The translations under genes were made by a program, and so were the position numbers. The notes below the pieces were generated by a model. The model worked only from the letters and a program-made list of their open reading frames with translations. It was not told the origin of the DNA and did not search any database. A DNA stretch of 64,000 bases from Eutypa lata. Taxonomy: Eukaryota > Ascomycota > Sordariomycetes > Xylariales > Diatrypaceae. Location of the stretch: assembly GCA_022661535.1 (NCBI GenBank), contig JAKULF010000005.1, forward strand, positions 2,356,001 to 2,420,000, in the 5' to 3' direction. Within the stretch, counting starts at the first letter, position 1. Every line of letters starts with the position of its first letter. Below are positions 32,490-44,906 of this stretch, in pieces.

Positions 32490-33026
32490 CACATCCTACC
32501 CTCCAGACAGTCATCTGTGGTCTAATTATCCCTTTCACATATGTTCAAGTCACCCCCGTGGAGGGGCTTTGGGATGTCTATAACCTGAACGTGAAAATTG
32601 GGATCCTAGAATTGTTCTCTATGGAGTACGGCAGGAAATTTTAGTGATGTATTCTTCCATTTCCGTACTTCATGGTTCTCTCAATGACACACAACAGCTC
32701 TCTGCACGCTTTCCAATATCACTTACGTTTCCTAGCCTATGTTTATCGTCTGGAAACTCAGTATGCCAACGGGACGAAGAGTTGGCCTCATTATACTGTT
32801 GGCGGGTTCTCTTGTTACTGCGATGTCATCAACTCAAAAGACGATGGTAGCTCAGGGTAGTCCTCACTATACAACTAATACGCCGTACCATAGCACCATA
32901 AGTACCTTATGGCCACTACTGGAGGAAGACCCTGTCATCATCATGGGTTGTATGCCAACCCTACCCGCCGTATCAATAGCTAATTTCTCAAGATTAAGCA
33001 ACTTAACTTCTCAAGTTTCTATGTAG
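32490..33026 (+). pseudogene. Decayed PTH11-like / fungal-rhodopsin-domain membrane receptor fragment
   Basis: The piece 32739-33026 reads MFIVWKLSMPTGRRVG, LIILLAGSLVTAMS, YHSTISTLWPLLEEDPVIIMGCMPTLPA. This is the last half of the seven-helix rhodopsin-like domain of PTH11-type receptors (VWKL..PTKR+VGLI, then STxWxxLE, then xxGCxPxLP). Just upstream in another frame, 32540-32640, is TPVEGLWDVYNLNVKIGILELF, matching the conserved loop before it, and stops separate the two. The N-terminal helices are not recognisable. I read this as a frameshifted relic; an intact multi-exon gene could not be assembled. Confidence 0.42.
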
Positions 33027-36000
33027 GGGAATTGGAGGAAGAAGTCGACTGCCGGCAGATACAGCACATCTGGTGCATATCATGATCTGGAGATGAATTT
33101 CTATAAACTCAGCCATGCTGATGTAGGCAAAAAGTCTCTACCCCATGGCCCAATTTTATCACTCATGGCCGTCAAGAAAGCACTGAAGACTCGGTTCCGG
33201 AACATCCTGGTTGTATTATCAGGACTGGTGAATACACTGTTACTTACAGGTATTGGGCAAAACTGTGGACCAAATAATGGGACTGGAGAACAAGAATATA
33301 GTTTAGGAAAGATGATGTTATTACTGTCCTATAGATCTTCGATCCTAGTCAACCAAATTATTCATCCCGATAAAAATACCCCTGAAGTAGCAAACGCTAA
33401 GTGGTATATTGTATGCTATGCCGTATAAAACCGCCAAACATTCCCTAAGACTAGGCACTTTGAGCAACTCTGAGTTGCGCGACAGACCTATATGGCTACC
33501 CCGCTTGCTCCTAGAGACCATCAGCTCATACATATCCATCCAGGAACTGAGGTTCTCTACTACAATCGTACACCATGAGTTATTTTCTTTAGGCATCTTC
33601 AGGCCCTTCATCGAAGTGCTGAGAGCTTATGCGAGCAAGGGATCTTTTTGTGTACTTATGAGGTTGTCTTTGGCACCCCCAAGATCATGACGTAAGGAAA
33701 TATTTTTCTCTTCCTTTTTCTTTTAAAGCATAATCGTAGATTATGCCTAGTATCAGAAGGATTTTTGGAATTTTATCTAAATTTGAAGTACTGCTATTGA
33801 ACTACGTGACACGATATCAATCTCATTCACCTTCCGTCTCTAAGGTAGAAGCCGTTGTATTCACTCTACAGGTTTCCGGCACCTTCAACGTCAAGTTCAC
33901 CGTCATCGCTACCGTCACTAATTTTCCAAGCCATGTGAAGCGCAACTAACCCTACTAGGTCACTCGTCGAGCTTTGAAGGTGCTCCGATTCGGAATGGTT
34001 GCATTAGACGACAATCAGCGCATTTCCGTTACCGTTTTCCGGGCTTCGGGCCATCACGTTTCTGGGCCTTGTGTGCCACTCTTTCCGTGTTTCTGATTTT
34101 CCGTGCGTCGAGCTCTTACTCCGCAGCCCGATGCAGATACCGCACCCTTTGCTTTTGGAGCATCCGGATCTAGGCAAGCAGATTACTTCGCCGTACCCAC
34201 CCGAATAGAACATCAAGCAATTGCTCGTCGCTACGGAATAGAAATTTCTGACCTAGGCAGCAGGCACCAGCCATCTATCCACCCTCCATACGTATGTACA
34301 TGCAGCTGTATGTAGGTAAGGAAGGAGCCAGGTTAGAGACTTTCGGCAGAGGCTTTGCAGCAGCATGGCAACCTGCCAGCTTGGCTGATCCCGATTTTTA
34401 TCTCGTCGTCAGTGCGGGCATCGGTCAAGAGCCAGTTACTTATTAGTCATTTAACATTTATTTCGCTTCTGGGTAGCATTATTTTCGCCCTTCCGCAGCA
34501 TATGCCAGCGGGCATTTTACGGAATTCCACCAGTTGCCTTTGTGGCAGATTCATCTTCGGCTACGTCGATTCTACCCATCGGCAACGCCAGGTCCTCACG
34601 ATGCTATTACCTTTCGCCTTCACCCTTGGGACCTTCGCCAAGTGCACGGCTTACCCTTCGAGCTTCATCGAATACAAGACATGAAGGGAGGGTGTCGATG
34701 TTGTGGGGGTGAGTACCAGGTTAGAGCTTGTTAGCTCAAGCCCCTTCAAGTTATCCTAGGTGCTCGAAACCCTAGGCTTGGAAACGTGGTTACATCACTT
34801 GACAGGTCTGATGTGAAGGAGAATTTGGACAGCTTGGGGACGAAGCTTCATCGAGAGTGTGGTAATGTAAAAGCAGCATAATCACACACGGAGCATATGT
34901 TACTTCATCTGCTCTCTGTTTATGTGCCATGATACCTGAAAGAAGACCAGCCGCAGTGATGTCACCCAGAACCACAGCACCGTCGCCGGCGATATCGGGG
35001 GCTAGGAGCCGTGAACTTCGTTTCGGTTATTATCAGTACGTAGATATTATGTCTGCATGAAAAGAGTAGGTAAGGTAAAACAACAGATCGCCAAATATGC
35101 TTTAGTTCCCATTATTAAATAACATAAATAGGGATTAATGAGTGACTTGATGTTGCTGCTGTTTTGAAGGTGAGTCCGATAGTTCAACCAGTAACTAAGG
35201 CCTAGTCAACCAAATCCGAGTAAATTTTCAAAACTTGTTCATGGACGTGGGACCTATGGTCAGAAAACCCAAACACATTTATAGTACACTAGTATACAAT
35301 AACCTGCGAAACAAATCACAGCATCTATGTTCCCATCCCATTAATGCACGGGTCAATGGCTTTAGGGTTGCATGTAGCACTGTTGTTCGAGGGAGACCCA
35401 TGGATTCCCCAGTACCCTACTTCGAGTCTAATTCGGAATACACTTGGTGTTGGCTCAATTTCTGTGTCAGTAAATTGCTATGGCCGAGTGACACTTATCC
35501 ATGGGCCATCTCATGACATGTCGAAGTTGTAGAAAATTATTCGTGGTAATTATAAATAGGGACGGCGTAGTTGCTAGCATAGTGTGATCGCCGTCGACGG
35601 GCCGTCACCAATGAAATGCGGAGTAGTGTATCAATATTATGCAGAATTTTGCTGCTAGGAAAGCGCTAGGTACGTGAAATGGGAGAGCGTTAAATTTTCT
35701 AGTCCCCACCTGATGGGAGAAATCACCAGGCGCTTCTTTTTCGTTCAACTGGGATTTCTTTTCTTTTTTTATAAAAAAAAAAAAGTAAAAAAAAAGTGAA
35801 GTGAGAGGTTTACACGTGCTCTAAGCAAGTACAGTGTGATACCCCCCACTCTCTTAAGTTTCGTTCTTGAATTGATAATAAGTACGAGCTAACTAAGAGC
35901 CTCCATATCCATTGTGAATTTCTTATAACTATGATTTGCTTATTAGCAACTCTAGAAGACTGCTTCACCGTTAATGTATGGTAAGTTTAGGGATGGGTGG

Positions 36001-38585
36001 CAAGATCTCATACCTTCAAAGTGAGAAATGTCTTGGAATTATGATCTAAATCCACGTTACTACCGACATATCGTAGCAAAAATTTGCCTCCTTGTAGTGC
36101 CGATTACAAATGATAACATCCAACCCCCAGTAAAAGTATGTTTTAGATATTACTACGTAGGACATGGGCTTCCAGGGCTTCTTAATCTACTTAATGGTGC
36201 CGTTGGCATGGGAATATACTCGCGGACGCTCACGTTTACGGGCAAACACCGTGGTTGTTCGAGCGTAGACTAGGCTTGGTTGGTCGACATGGGTCTAATA
36301 TCGTGGTAATCCTGGAAGTGAGAATTTGAGGTTTATAGTAAACTGTTCAATTGGAAATAGTAATACTTAATATCATGTGTAAGTAAACATCAACTTCTCT
36401 CATGATAGAAGCGCACCGAAGTTCAGACTTGGGAGAGAAACTAGTCTGAAATCCAAACCATACATATGCAGGCACGTGGTTAACGTTGTCCACTAAGGAA
36501 GTATAAACCCTTTATGATTGTAGTGTAGCCAAGAGGTGGTATGGTCGACCGTTTCAGTCGTTTTCTTCTCCTCATTACTCGTGTGCTGCAGTGCAGAAAT
36601 GTCGATCAGTCTCAATGCGTAGAGCAGGTATCAGTTTCTTTGGTTTTTTTTTCTCTCAAGATTCGGCGATTCAAATGCAAGTATGTCTGTGACTTACCTA
36701 CATGGCGCGCATGGCGATGAAGGTAGGGGCGATGACTCTCTATCCGATTCTTGGACGAGATTGGGCCAAAAGCAGCTCCGTGTAGGTAAGTATATGGCGA
36801 ATATGATGCAAGCATTTTACACTGGGCTATCTCATACAGGTAGACAAACAAACTGTGTTTCATTTCATGAAGCTGGCGTGAAAGATTCGATCTGCTGTAA
36901 TGCAGGATTCAGGTTCACATTTGAGCATTTAATTCAGGTCATAGACGGGAGATTCCGCTCGACGCCCCTGATCCCTGACTACCTAGCAGGGTGACAAGGT
37001 TGGATTTGACGTCGGCATTTCCACTTTACAAGGTTTGGATCGATCAGATCTACCGGGATCAGGGCCACAGGGCCATCACCAGGGTCCCGTTCATCGAGCT
37101 CCACCACTTCTCATAAATATTGCCTATGCCTGCCATGTAACTTTCTTACCTAAGGCAGCTAAGACGAGATTGGCTTACATGATGCATCAATCGGACCATT
37201 TTTCTTTTCGGTGGACTCGGTTTAGTCACCTTGATGTGAACAGTCATTTTCGGTCGATGAGACAGATGCTGCGGGGAAAGTACCTAGCAATTGACAGGGC
37301 AGGTAGGGGTCAACAGATGTTCGCCGATTGCCAAGATGAAAGAGTGCCGAAGGTTGGTTCCCCGAAGGTAAGTAATCATTGATGAAATTGATGGGCAACA
37401 GGTAAATTTAGGTGGCTGATCGCTCTGATTAAATTATCCACCAGTAATGCGCCGCATCAAGCACATATGTGGTGACTTTGATGATAACTACTTGGGTACG
37501 GTAGTTATATCCCATCTATTGAGCTTGCTAGATTCTTTGAACGCTGCTATAAGACACGCATTTAGTATGTAAGGTACTGATATTGCCTTCTGCACATCAC
37601 TTTCTAGGCTCGTTTCTAATCATTGGGTTCCTCCCTTTATATCGTAATGATGTAGTTTAGATAGATTGAGACTGAGACATAACACGAGGGCGTTGCTTGG
37701 CACAAATCGCCGAGGCGCGACCGAGAATGACACTGAATCACCAAGACAATTCAGAAAGATTTTAAACCTTTATCATACTGATTTGCCCTCGTAACCTAGG
37801 GGTGCTCAATTAACCCGCCCTTTCACTTCATACGGCTTGAACTGTGGCGAGCTGGCTAATTACGCGTTTTGCCGTGGTGGCCAACAAGCTTCTTCTGTTC
37901 CTGTTTTCCTGTGCACTTGTCAGACTGTCAGTTCTCATTTTGATCGTCGATCCGTCGATCAATATTGGATATTGCATAGGGCTAGTTATATGGAATTGCC
38001 AAGAGCTAACATAGCGGCCTGGTCCCCGCTAATGACAGCCGCACTCACCACGTACATACATACGTATGCAGTATTACCTCGGGGAGCTGTGTTCCTGCAC
38101 TGGTTCGGGATACCGTGCCACCGGACTTCTATCAAGTCTATGTATCCAAGCAGCCAAGGCAAGGCACGAACCCCTAATGCATGGATGTGCGTCCCGGGTT
38201 TCCCAATACAATTAGGGCCTAATGCATTCTGAATACCACTATTCAGAGACGACTTGAAAGGTTGTGGGTAGCCACTTTGCTTTTGCACGTCTAGTCTTGC
38301 TAAGTCTCTATCGCCATCATGGAAAAAAAGCATATAGTCTCATATTCTTGACTCCAACGGGTCTAGAATGCCATGCTGTGGTGACCTCCTCTAGTGCGGC
38401 CAAGCCGATATGGGGAATGTCTCGGATGGCAAACGTGGTCCATGAATCACCCCCTTCGTTACAAGTATAAGTCGTAACCCATCGATTCTCGAAGAGTAGA
38501 TCAGACTTCTCACAGGGCAGGGCAGATGTCGCATACCATCTTCAAATTAACCAAACGAAACGTCCTATAACTTGCTCCCGCAGCG
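33027..38585. other. Gene desert of 5.5 kb with ordinary base composition
   Basis: Only short frames occur here, none with a recognisable motif or a consistent exon chain. Positions 34000-34720 are GC-richer than the surroundings and may be old coding sequence, but I cannot name it. A-rich runs lie at about 35770-35800. Unlike the block after 49.8 kb, this region shows no strong AT bias. Confidence 0.45.
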
Positions 38586-40685
38586 ATGGCAGAGTTCACG
38601 ACTAGCACCCTCGGCTGGGTCTACATTGGCCTGGCGACGGCCTGGACGCTCCTTTTGGCAGCGGGTTTGTTGTATCTACATCGCCATCGCCAGTTGCCGT
38701 TTCTCCAGATCCGAAGGCTGTTCTTGGTGTTCAGCGCTGTGATCCTACTTCACCTTTACGCGGTGGTTTGTATGGTATCCTATACAATCCACCCAATTAT
38801 CCCGTGCGATGCGCAGTTCTGGATCATGAGCGTCTACTTGCCGTTTGGAATCGCGCTATTACAGGCCGCGAACAGCCAGTTCCTCTACGTTGCCGGCCAG
38901 CAACGGAAATATGCCAGTGTCACCAACCTAGACGAGCTGGAGTTTTCTGAGAAGTCGGCCCCTATCAATCAGTCTTCACCTCGGTGGAAGCAGTCAATTC
39001 AACGCATACAGAGGGCGGACAAGATTACAAGGACAGTCATTTATATCGGCATCGGTATGGCAGTTGAGGTAAGATTATCCATCAATCCCCGGGTTTTGCG
39101 TCAGGATGCTGATCGGTGCAGTTGGCACTCACCCTATTTGTCTATTTTGGGTCGGAGATGTTCCATCCCGGCTATGGCATCTTCAATGCCCAAGTTCCGG
39201 GTACAGACAAAAGAGAGGTCATGTGCCTCACAGGCTGGGAATGGTATGTTCGCCCGCCGTTTTCTAACGATATGAGACACTCACTCTGCATAGGTGGCTG
39301 TCGATAGCTTGGCAGTTCTTCTGGGCCTGGATTTATGCCCCTTACTGTAAGTGGTTTCTGGAACTGTTTCATATCCCTTGTCTCTCTGATTCACGAATAT
39401 GTAGACGTTAGCTCCTGGCACATGTCTTACAATGTCTAGCCCCTTTAATAGTTTATCGTGAGGGATAATTTACTAACCTTGGGTGTTTCAGTGTTATGGA
39501 AGAGCAGAAACATCCACGATACTCATGGATGGCGCATTCAGACAATAGGATGCTGTATCGCTGGGTGAGTATACATCATGTACACACGAAGGACTAAGGA
39601 CTAATATACTATAGGTTGCCTGCATCACCCCTATGGCTGGTGGCTTTATATCTTCCACAAATGGAACCAGCAAATTCTATCATTTTTCCACCTATGTGGT
39701 AAGTGTTCCTTCCTATCCACTTGTAAGGCCTACAGCTTACACCAGTAGGTTCTCCATATCCATATTTTTCATCGAGGCCTTCGTCATCGGCTTTCCTGTT
39801 TGGCAGGTCATCAAAACACACAGCCTTCAGCAGGAGACCCTCGACGCCATCGCTTCTTGGGAGCGGAAGAATAGGGGTAACGATGTCAGCGTGGATGCTA
39901 TTTCCGCCAGCACGGCTCTAGGTGGCAGTACCCTCGGCGGCAGCTCAGGGAAGAGCGTCAAGACTAAGGCCAGCGCCAAATCGGGCGATTCTCGCAGAAG
40001 CGACATGTTCACCATGCTCGCGCTCGAAAACGCCCTGAGGAACAACCCGCGGCCGCTCTTGGAGTTTGCCGCCCTTAAGGACTTCTCCGGCGAGAACATC
40101 AGCTTTCTATCACACGTCACCGACTGGAAACGCACCTGGGTTACGTCAAACCTGGACCCCAAGACACTACAGTATGAACAGTTCATCCAGGCTGTCCGCA
40201 TCTACTCGCACTTCATCAGCCTGGAATACTCACAGTTCCCCATAAACATCTCATCGCGGTTGAAGAAGGAGCTATCTCATGTCTTCGATGAGGCTGCAAA
40301 CACACTCAACAGAAGGAACAGCTCCCAGTCGTCAGCTTCGGCGACACCGTTCGACGACTTCGGCAGCGAGGCATCGATGACCCCCCTGAGAGACACATTT
40401 GATCTTGAGGGTACGCTAGGAAAGGCCAACCTCCAATCTGTCACAACGATGGCAGACCTCGCAGGTGACGACCGTACCGTCATTGTCCCAGAGATCTTCT
40501 CTCCACTGGTCTTTGACCCTGCCGAGGGCGAGATCAAATACCTAGTTCTGACAAATACGTGGCCGAAGTTCGTTCATCATGGACTTGATAACAACAGCCA
40601 GAAAAACGCGGAGGACGGCGAGGGGCACTTCTTCAACGGCTTCCGAAACTACTTGTGTGGGATGGAACGGTCTCGGTGGAGATAA
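38586..40685 (+). CDS. Seven-transmembrane protein with C-terminal RGS domain
   Basis: Six exons: 38586-39068, 39122-39243, 39294-39346, 39492-39564, 39615-39698 and 39749-40685; 583 residues with consistent phases. Intron 3 has a perfect TACTAAC branch. Seven hydrophobic segments can be counted between residues about 8 and 295: WVYIGLATAWTLLLAAGLLY, LFLVFSAVILLHLYAVV, FWIMSVYLPFGIALLQ, TVIYIGIGMAVELALTLFVYF, WLSIAWQFFWAWIYAPY, IGCCIAGLPASPLWLVALYL and ISIFFIEAFVIGFPVW. An RGS domain follows (about 356-475), with LLEFAALKDFSGENISFL, YEQFIQAVRIYSHFI and LKKELSHVFDEA. RGS domains speed GTP hydrolysis by G-alpha. Fungal 7TM-RGS proteins (GprK-type) are thought to couple sensing to G-protein shut-off. 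The ligand is unknown. Confidence 0.9.
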
Positions 40686-41556
40686 AGATACGTCCTAGCT
40701 CATCGAGACCAACCGTACCCTTTATGCTTGAAATCCACTTAATCACCTCCATCTATTACTGCTATACCTCCATTATCTCAACCACAAGATTTCTGCTTAT
40801 TGCGAAGATATTATATAGTAGTTGTCCTACTAGTAATCTCGAAAAGTTAGTCCATTAACTAATTGGAATTTTCTTTGTGTCTAAGGCAGCACATGGGTTG
40901 TATGGTTCATAAAGGGTTATGTGTCAGCGAACAGAATGAAAGTCAATAATTATACCCACTGAAGCACTCAATTATATATTTCTTCGATAATGTAACTAAT
41001 ATCTATTATATTGACTTGAGAAACAATTACTTTCACATGGTTATCCATCAAGACAGCTAGGTGCTCAATCTATGATAGCCTAACGTGGGGGGCTACTTTC
41101 CAAACCATTTGAAATAACCAGTGTATTGATCTATCTGCTCTGCGATCTTTATCACATGTTGTCCTTCGGTGGAGGAATCTAGGAATCTAGGTCGCAAATG
41201 GCTGGTTATACAATGCCCATTTGCATACAATATGTAGCCTTAAAGCTCTGAGGCATCCATCTACTCCTTAAGGTGTTCATACCCCCAAAGCAACCCTCAC
41301 TTAGGCCACCACATTATTGCCCTAACTATTAACAGTCTGCTTCGAATTTGAAACGCTTTTGGCATTAAAGTCTCAGCATCAAACAATTACTTGGGAGAAA
41401 AACTCCTCCATGTGGTAATCGTGCCTGCCATGCCTACTTCCAAGTACGTACTTACCTAAACCTGCATGGGTACCACCTTGCTCTACATGTAATTAAGGTT
41501 AGTAGGTATTGAAGTCAACTTCAGATCCCTCTTCTCCAGCACAACTCTATTCTTTC
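40686..41556. other. Intergenic, no gene
   Basis: About 0.87 kb, AT-rich, between two plus-strand genes. No supported frame. Confidence 0.5.
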
Positions 41557-42612
41557 ATGGCAGTACTCGATCACTTTTATAGGAAGCACCCATACACTCC
41601 TGGAAGGTTGAATCTTGCAATCATGAAGCTTGTTAAGATCGATTACCATAACGGCGTCCTCCCAGAGACCAAGAGGGACACTTCAACCGCGTTCAACACA
41701 TCCTTCCACACAGCCTCGGAAGCCCCCTTCGATCCAAACCACCGGCCCTCCGAACGACCATACTCTTTTCAGCGCTGGCTGCCACTCATACTACGCACGC
41801 GCGGCTTAGCTCCATCAGCCGCGCAAACCATCCCTCTATCCCGGCCGCAAGCACAGCTCCTCCTCGAAGCTGCCGAGGCGTCCATTCCCAAGGGTGACGG
41901 GACGCTGAACCGGCTGTACGTCGAGGACGTCGCATCGTGTATCGTCGAGCCGGTTTTGAGTGAACTGCAGTTCCCGCCCGAGGGATTGTTCGTGCGCCTA
42001 GCGGCCTGCTCGCCGAAAGACGGGATGAAGAAAGACGCGCTGCATTCGCCTGATGACGTTGTGCTCAAGATTGTGACCTCGATCCGCGCACGGAATGCGA
42101 TCAGACAAGCTTTGGATGAAGGGGAGGAGAAGGAAGCTGATAGGCCGTTTGAACTGCCGCTGTCCTTCCTGCCCTTTGATGGACGTATGGGCAGCGTCAA
42201 TGAGTATCGTGTATTCTGTCCGCCCGGTGGAAAGAAGATCTCGGACATCAGCCAGTATCAGTGGCACAAGCCGTGGAAGTTCGCGTCGTTGCCAAAGCAT
42301 CCTTTTTATCCAAAGGGCGCAGACAACATGACGGCCAAGATCTCGGAGCGCGCCGAGGACATCCGGAAACTGGTCATGGAAGAGCTGCAAGGGAGGGAGG
42401 AAGGAGATGATGATGACGATGTCTTGTTCATAAAGCAGGGGTTTACGTTTGACATATTATATGACGATCTCCAGGATACCTGCGAGTTGGTAGAATTAAA
42501 CGTATTCGGAGCTCGTAGTCCGTGTGGCTCGTGCCTCTTCCACTGGGTTAAAGATCGAGAGGTGCTGTGGGGGGTTGAAGGAGTAGAGCCCGAGTTTCGC
42601 ATTGCTATCTGA
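41557..42612 (+). CDS. Cdc123/D123-like ATP-grasp protein (divergent)
   Basis: Single-exon frame. The ATG at 41557 (MAVLDHFYRK) gives 351 residues; the 16 codons upstream start at TTG. Features recalling the D123/Cdc123 family: LFVRLAACSPKDG (like the family's 'R..nSSPKDa'), a helix with TSIRARNAIRQAL, NEYRVFCPPG followed by ISDISQYQW (family 'E.R.Fv....l.aIsQrd'), and FTFDILYDD then ELVELNVFG and LFHWVKD (family 'v.ldiNPf....LF.W'). Cdc123 binds ATP and helps assemble translation initiation factor eIF2. This protein is too divergent to claim that job and may be a fungal paralogue. No signal peptide. Confidence 0.68.
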   Translation: MAVLDHFYRKHPYTPGRLNLAIMKLVKIDYHNGVLPETKRDTSTAFNTSFHTASEAPFDPNHRPSERPYSFQRWLPLILRTRGLAPSAAQTIPLSRPQAQLLLEAAEASIPKGDGTLNRLYVEDVASCIVEPVLSELQFPPEGLFVRLAACSPKDGMKKDALHSPDDVVLKIVTSIRARNAIRQALDEGEEKEADRPFELPLSFLPFDGRMGSVNEYRVFCPPGGKKISDISQYQWHKPWKFASLPKHPFYPKGADNMTAKISERAEDIRKLVMEELQGREEGDDDDDVLFIKQGFTFDILYDDLQDTCELVELNVFGARSPCGSCLFHWVKDREVLWGVEGVEPEFRIAI

Positions 42613-43655
42613 TCTGATAGTGCAGGATCTCGATGACGAGGGATGCCAACGTTTTCTCCCTTTTGTCTCTCTTCCAAGATACTATACTAGGAATCCTGCG
42701 GGCTTGTGCAGGTCGATCCAATGAGACGTACCTCCACAACTCTCTTATACAAAGCGCGGTTAGGGGAAAGATGGTTGGCTACTCCTTGGCCACTGCGGAC
42801 CATAGCTCGATATTTCGATTGCAGGGTGTTGGCTTTCACTACACACTCGCTCACATACCCACTTAGTGATACATGGCGTGTTGGGCTTAAGTAATAGTCG
42901 AAGCTCAAGCTTTACTAGCCTTCCAAGATAATAAGAGACGTCTATGAGAAATGACTAATCTCTATTACGTTAAAGATGATAGAAACTTATGTATTGTCCC
43001 TTTGGTGGGTGTCCAATAGTCCAATAGGGTCTCTAAGTAGGTCATAAACGTTATCCATATGCCAAGCCCCCCTTTAACGGGCGAAGGATTCAGACGAGCG
43101 TACCATTTCTACCGATTTGGAGTCTAGTTTCTGGCAAGCAATTGCGTTTTTCATAAGAGGCTTCGCCTTTAAGCATCACAAAGGATACGGCTAGTCTAGG
43201 TAAAACCTGATATGTATGTATATATGTACTATGTAGATGCAACGGTCAACCCGCTGAAGACCGGGATAAGCCTGGGTGATGATGTTAGCCGGCGTTAGTG
43301 GCACGACGGTATGCACGATACTTTACGCGAGTCCAAACAAATATATTGCTTTGCAGTGGCAGTTCTAGCAGGAGCAAGGTAGGCCAAGCCAGCTGTCGGG
43401 TTCTACGTTGTGCGCGAGCCCGATGAAGGATTCAGGCACGGCCTCTTGCTGACTGGTGGGGCCACGGGATTGCTCGCGATCGGCCCACGGGATCCCCGAT
43501 CCTGTAGGCGGCAGGGAACCTATAGAATGAGGAGGTGAAAATGCGATGTTGCCTCGAAATGCGCAATTCATGGAAGGTATTTGAAAGGAAAACAATATTT
43601 CTACTATTTGAATATCCAGAATATTGCCTTCGCAGTTGTTTGTGCTACAAGGAAA
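42613..43655. other. Intergenic upstream of QCR8
   Basis: About 1 kb without a supported gene. The minus-strand frame 43365-43793 overlaps QCR8 exon 1 and is treated as spurious. Confidence 0.5.
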
Positions 43656-44331
43656 ATGCGCCCGACCCAAGCCCTCTTCAGCGGCGATGAGCCGCCTGTT
43701 AACAAGTATGGGAAGTAAGTCAAACCGATAGATTGACCACATGTATTCCCATGCGTTTGAGATTCGCGCAGCTAAGCCAACAAACACTAACACGCTATAG
43801 ATATCTCAACAAAGTAGAATGGGGGAACTTTGGTAAGTTCAGTAGTATAAGATCCCTACACAAGACGGGTTATAAGTTGTGAGAGAGGGCTATTGCATAG
43901 GAGGCAAACGGAAGATTGATCAAGTCTATCCGATCTATCCGATACAACGCGGACCAAGCCAGCAAGACGGGATCGAATACCAAACACCCCGACCCCTTTG
44001 ATGAGCAACTACACTAATGTTGGCTGACTATCCGGCGAAACAGGATGCGTATTGCCGCAGCGAGGCATCATCACCTACAGCATGAGTCCCAACCGGCAGA
44101 ATCCACTGGCTGGAGCCGCGAACGCCGCTGTGTTCAATACATGGCGCCGGTTCAGTAAGCAAGTTCTCTACTGGGCACCGCCGCTCTTCGTCGCGTATTA
44201 CGCCATGAAGTGGGCGGATGAACGGTACGGAATCTATGAGCACGATTAGTTTGGGTACTGACTAGCTGACCCTCAAAAGCAATGAATATTTGAACTCCAA
44301 GGCCGGTCGGGTCGAAGCCAGCGGCGCGTAG
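43656..44331 (+). CDS. QCR8: Cytochrome bc1 complex subunit 8 (Qcr8)
   Basis: Four exons: 43656-43714, 43801-43832, 44044-44224 and 44280-44331; 107 residues with matching phases. The chain begins MRPTQALFSGDEPP, continues through YLNKVEWGNFG, then GIITYSMSPNRQNPLAGA and VFNTWRRFSKQVLYW. A single membrane helix PPLFVAYYAMKWADE follows, and the chain ends NEYLNSKAGR. These are the hallmarks and the usual length of fungal Qcr8, a small inner-mitochondrial-membrane subunit of ubiquinol-cytochrome c reductase (complex III) that packs near cytochrome b. The last exon is tiny; without splicing it, the frame would end early as RYGIYEHD. Confidence 0.94.
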
Positions 44332-44812
44332 TTGGCTTCGTTGCGAATCGATGTTGGCTATACCTATTGCTAGTTAACCAACCCTCAAAGTATTTATTTC
44401 GTTATAAGTTGTTATGATGCTCCGTTTTCCAAGGAGTCATTATCAAGTTAGAATATCACTTTCGGGGACCAATGCGATAGATACTACGACACGGAGCCCA
44501 CTAATTAGCCTTCCGTTGAGCACCCCGCTTACCGGTTTTTAGTGGTGCTCGCTGCTGAAGCCCCCGGAAACTTCCTCTAGCGGATGCGTGCGGCTGATGA
44601 CGCCTGAGCTGAATGTTTCTGCTGTTAAACCATCCTAATAGACATCAAGACAAAGGGTGAAGGAAGTGGTTGGCCGGTTTGGTGGCACCAGTAAAATAAT
44701 GCGTAATAAGAGAGTAGGAATAAATTCGATTGATTAACAAGGGATTAAAAGGACCAAGATGCATACCACCATAATTGCATAGATCAAAAACGAAGAGTGC
44801 AAAATTTTAATG
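44332..44812. other. Intergenic between QCR8 and tRNA-Gln
   Basis: About 480 bp. No gene supported. Confidence 0.5.
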
Positions 44813-44906
44813 AGCTCAATCTCGGGATCGAACCGAGGTTTGTGGAAGCCTTTTGATAGTAGAGAGATATCAAAATCCACCGTCCTAACCACTAGACGAA
44901 CCGAGC
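44813..44906 (-). tRNA. tRNA-Gln (anticodon UUG) with a 22-nt intron
   Basis: Read on the minus strand: acceptor GCTCGGT, D arm GTCTAGTGGTTAGGAC, anticodon stem GTGGA/TCCAC around loop TTTTGA with anticodon TTG, T arm CTCGG-TTCGATC-CCGAG, and 3' acceptor ATTGAGC. The intron (about 22 nt) sits one base after the anticodon, the canonical place for nuclear tRNA introns. A-box (GTCTAGTGGTTAGG) and B-box (GGTTCGATCC) promoters are present. The acceptor stem contains two G-U pairs, which is slightly weak. The mature length is about 72 nt. A run of T nearby on the gene strand could terminate RNA polymerase III. Confidence 0.85.

Noticed and set aside
33093..33690. Frames after the PTH11-like relic (111 and 93 codons)
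   Set aside because: Possibly the receptor's tail, but no motif and no consistent splicing, so left unassigned.
34000..34740. GC-richer stretch with several short frames
   Set aside because: Composition hints at old coding DNA, but no frame resembles a known family.
43365..43793. Minus-strand frame of 142 codons
   Set aside because: It lies antisense over QCR8 exon 1, whose identity is secure.
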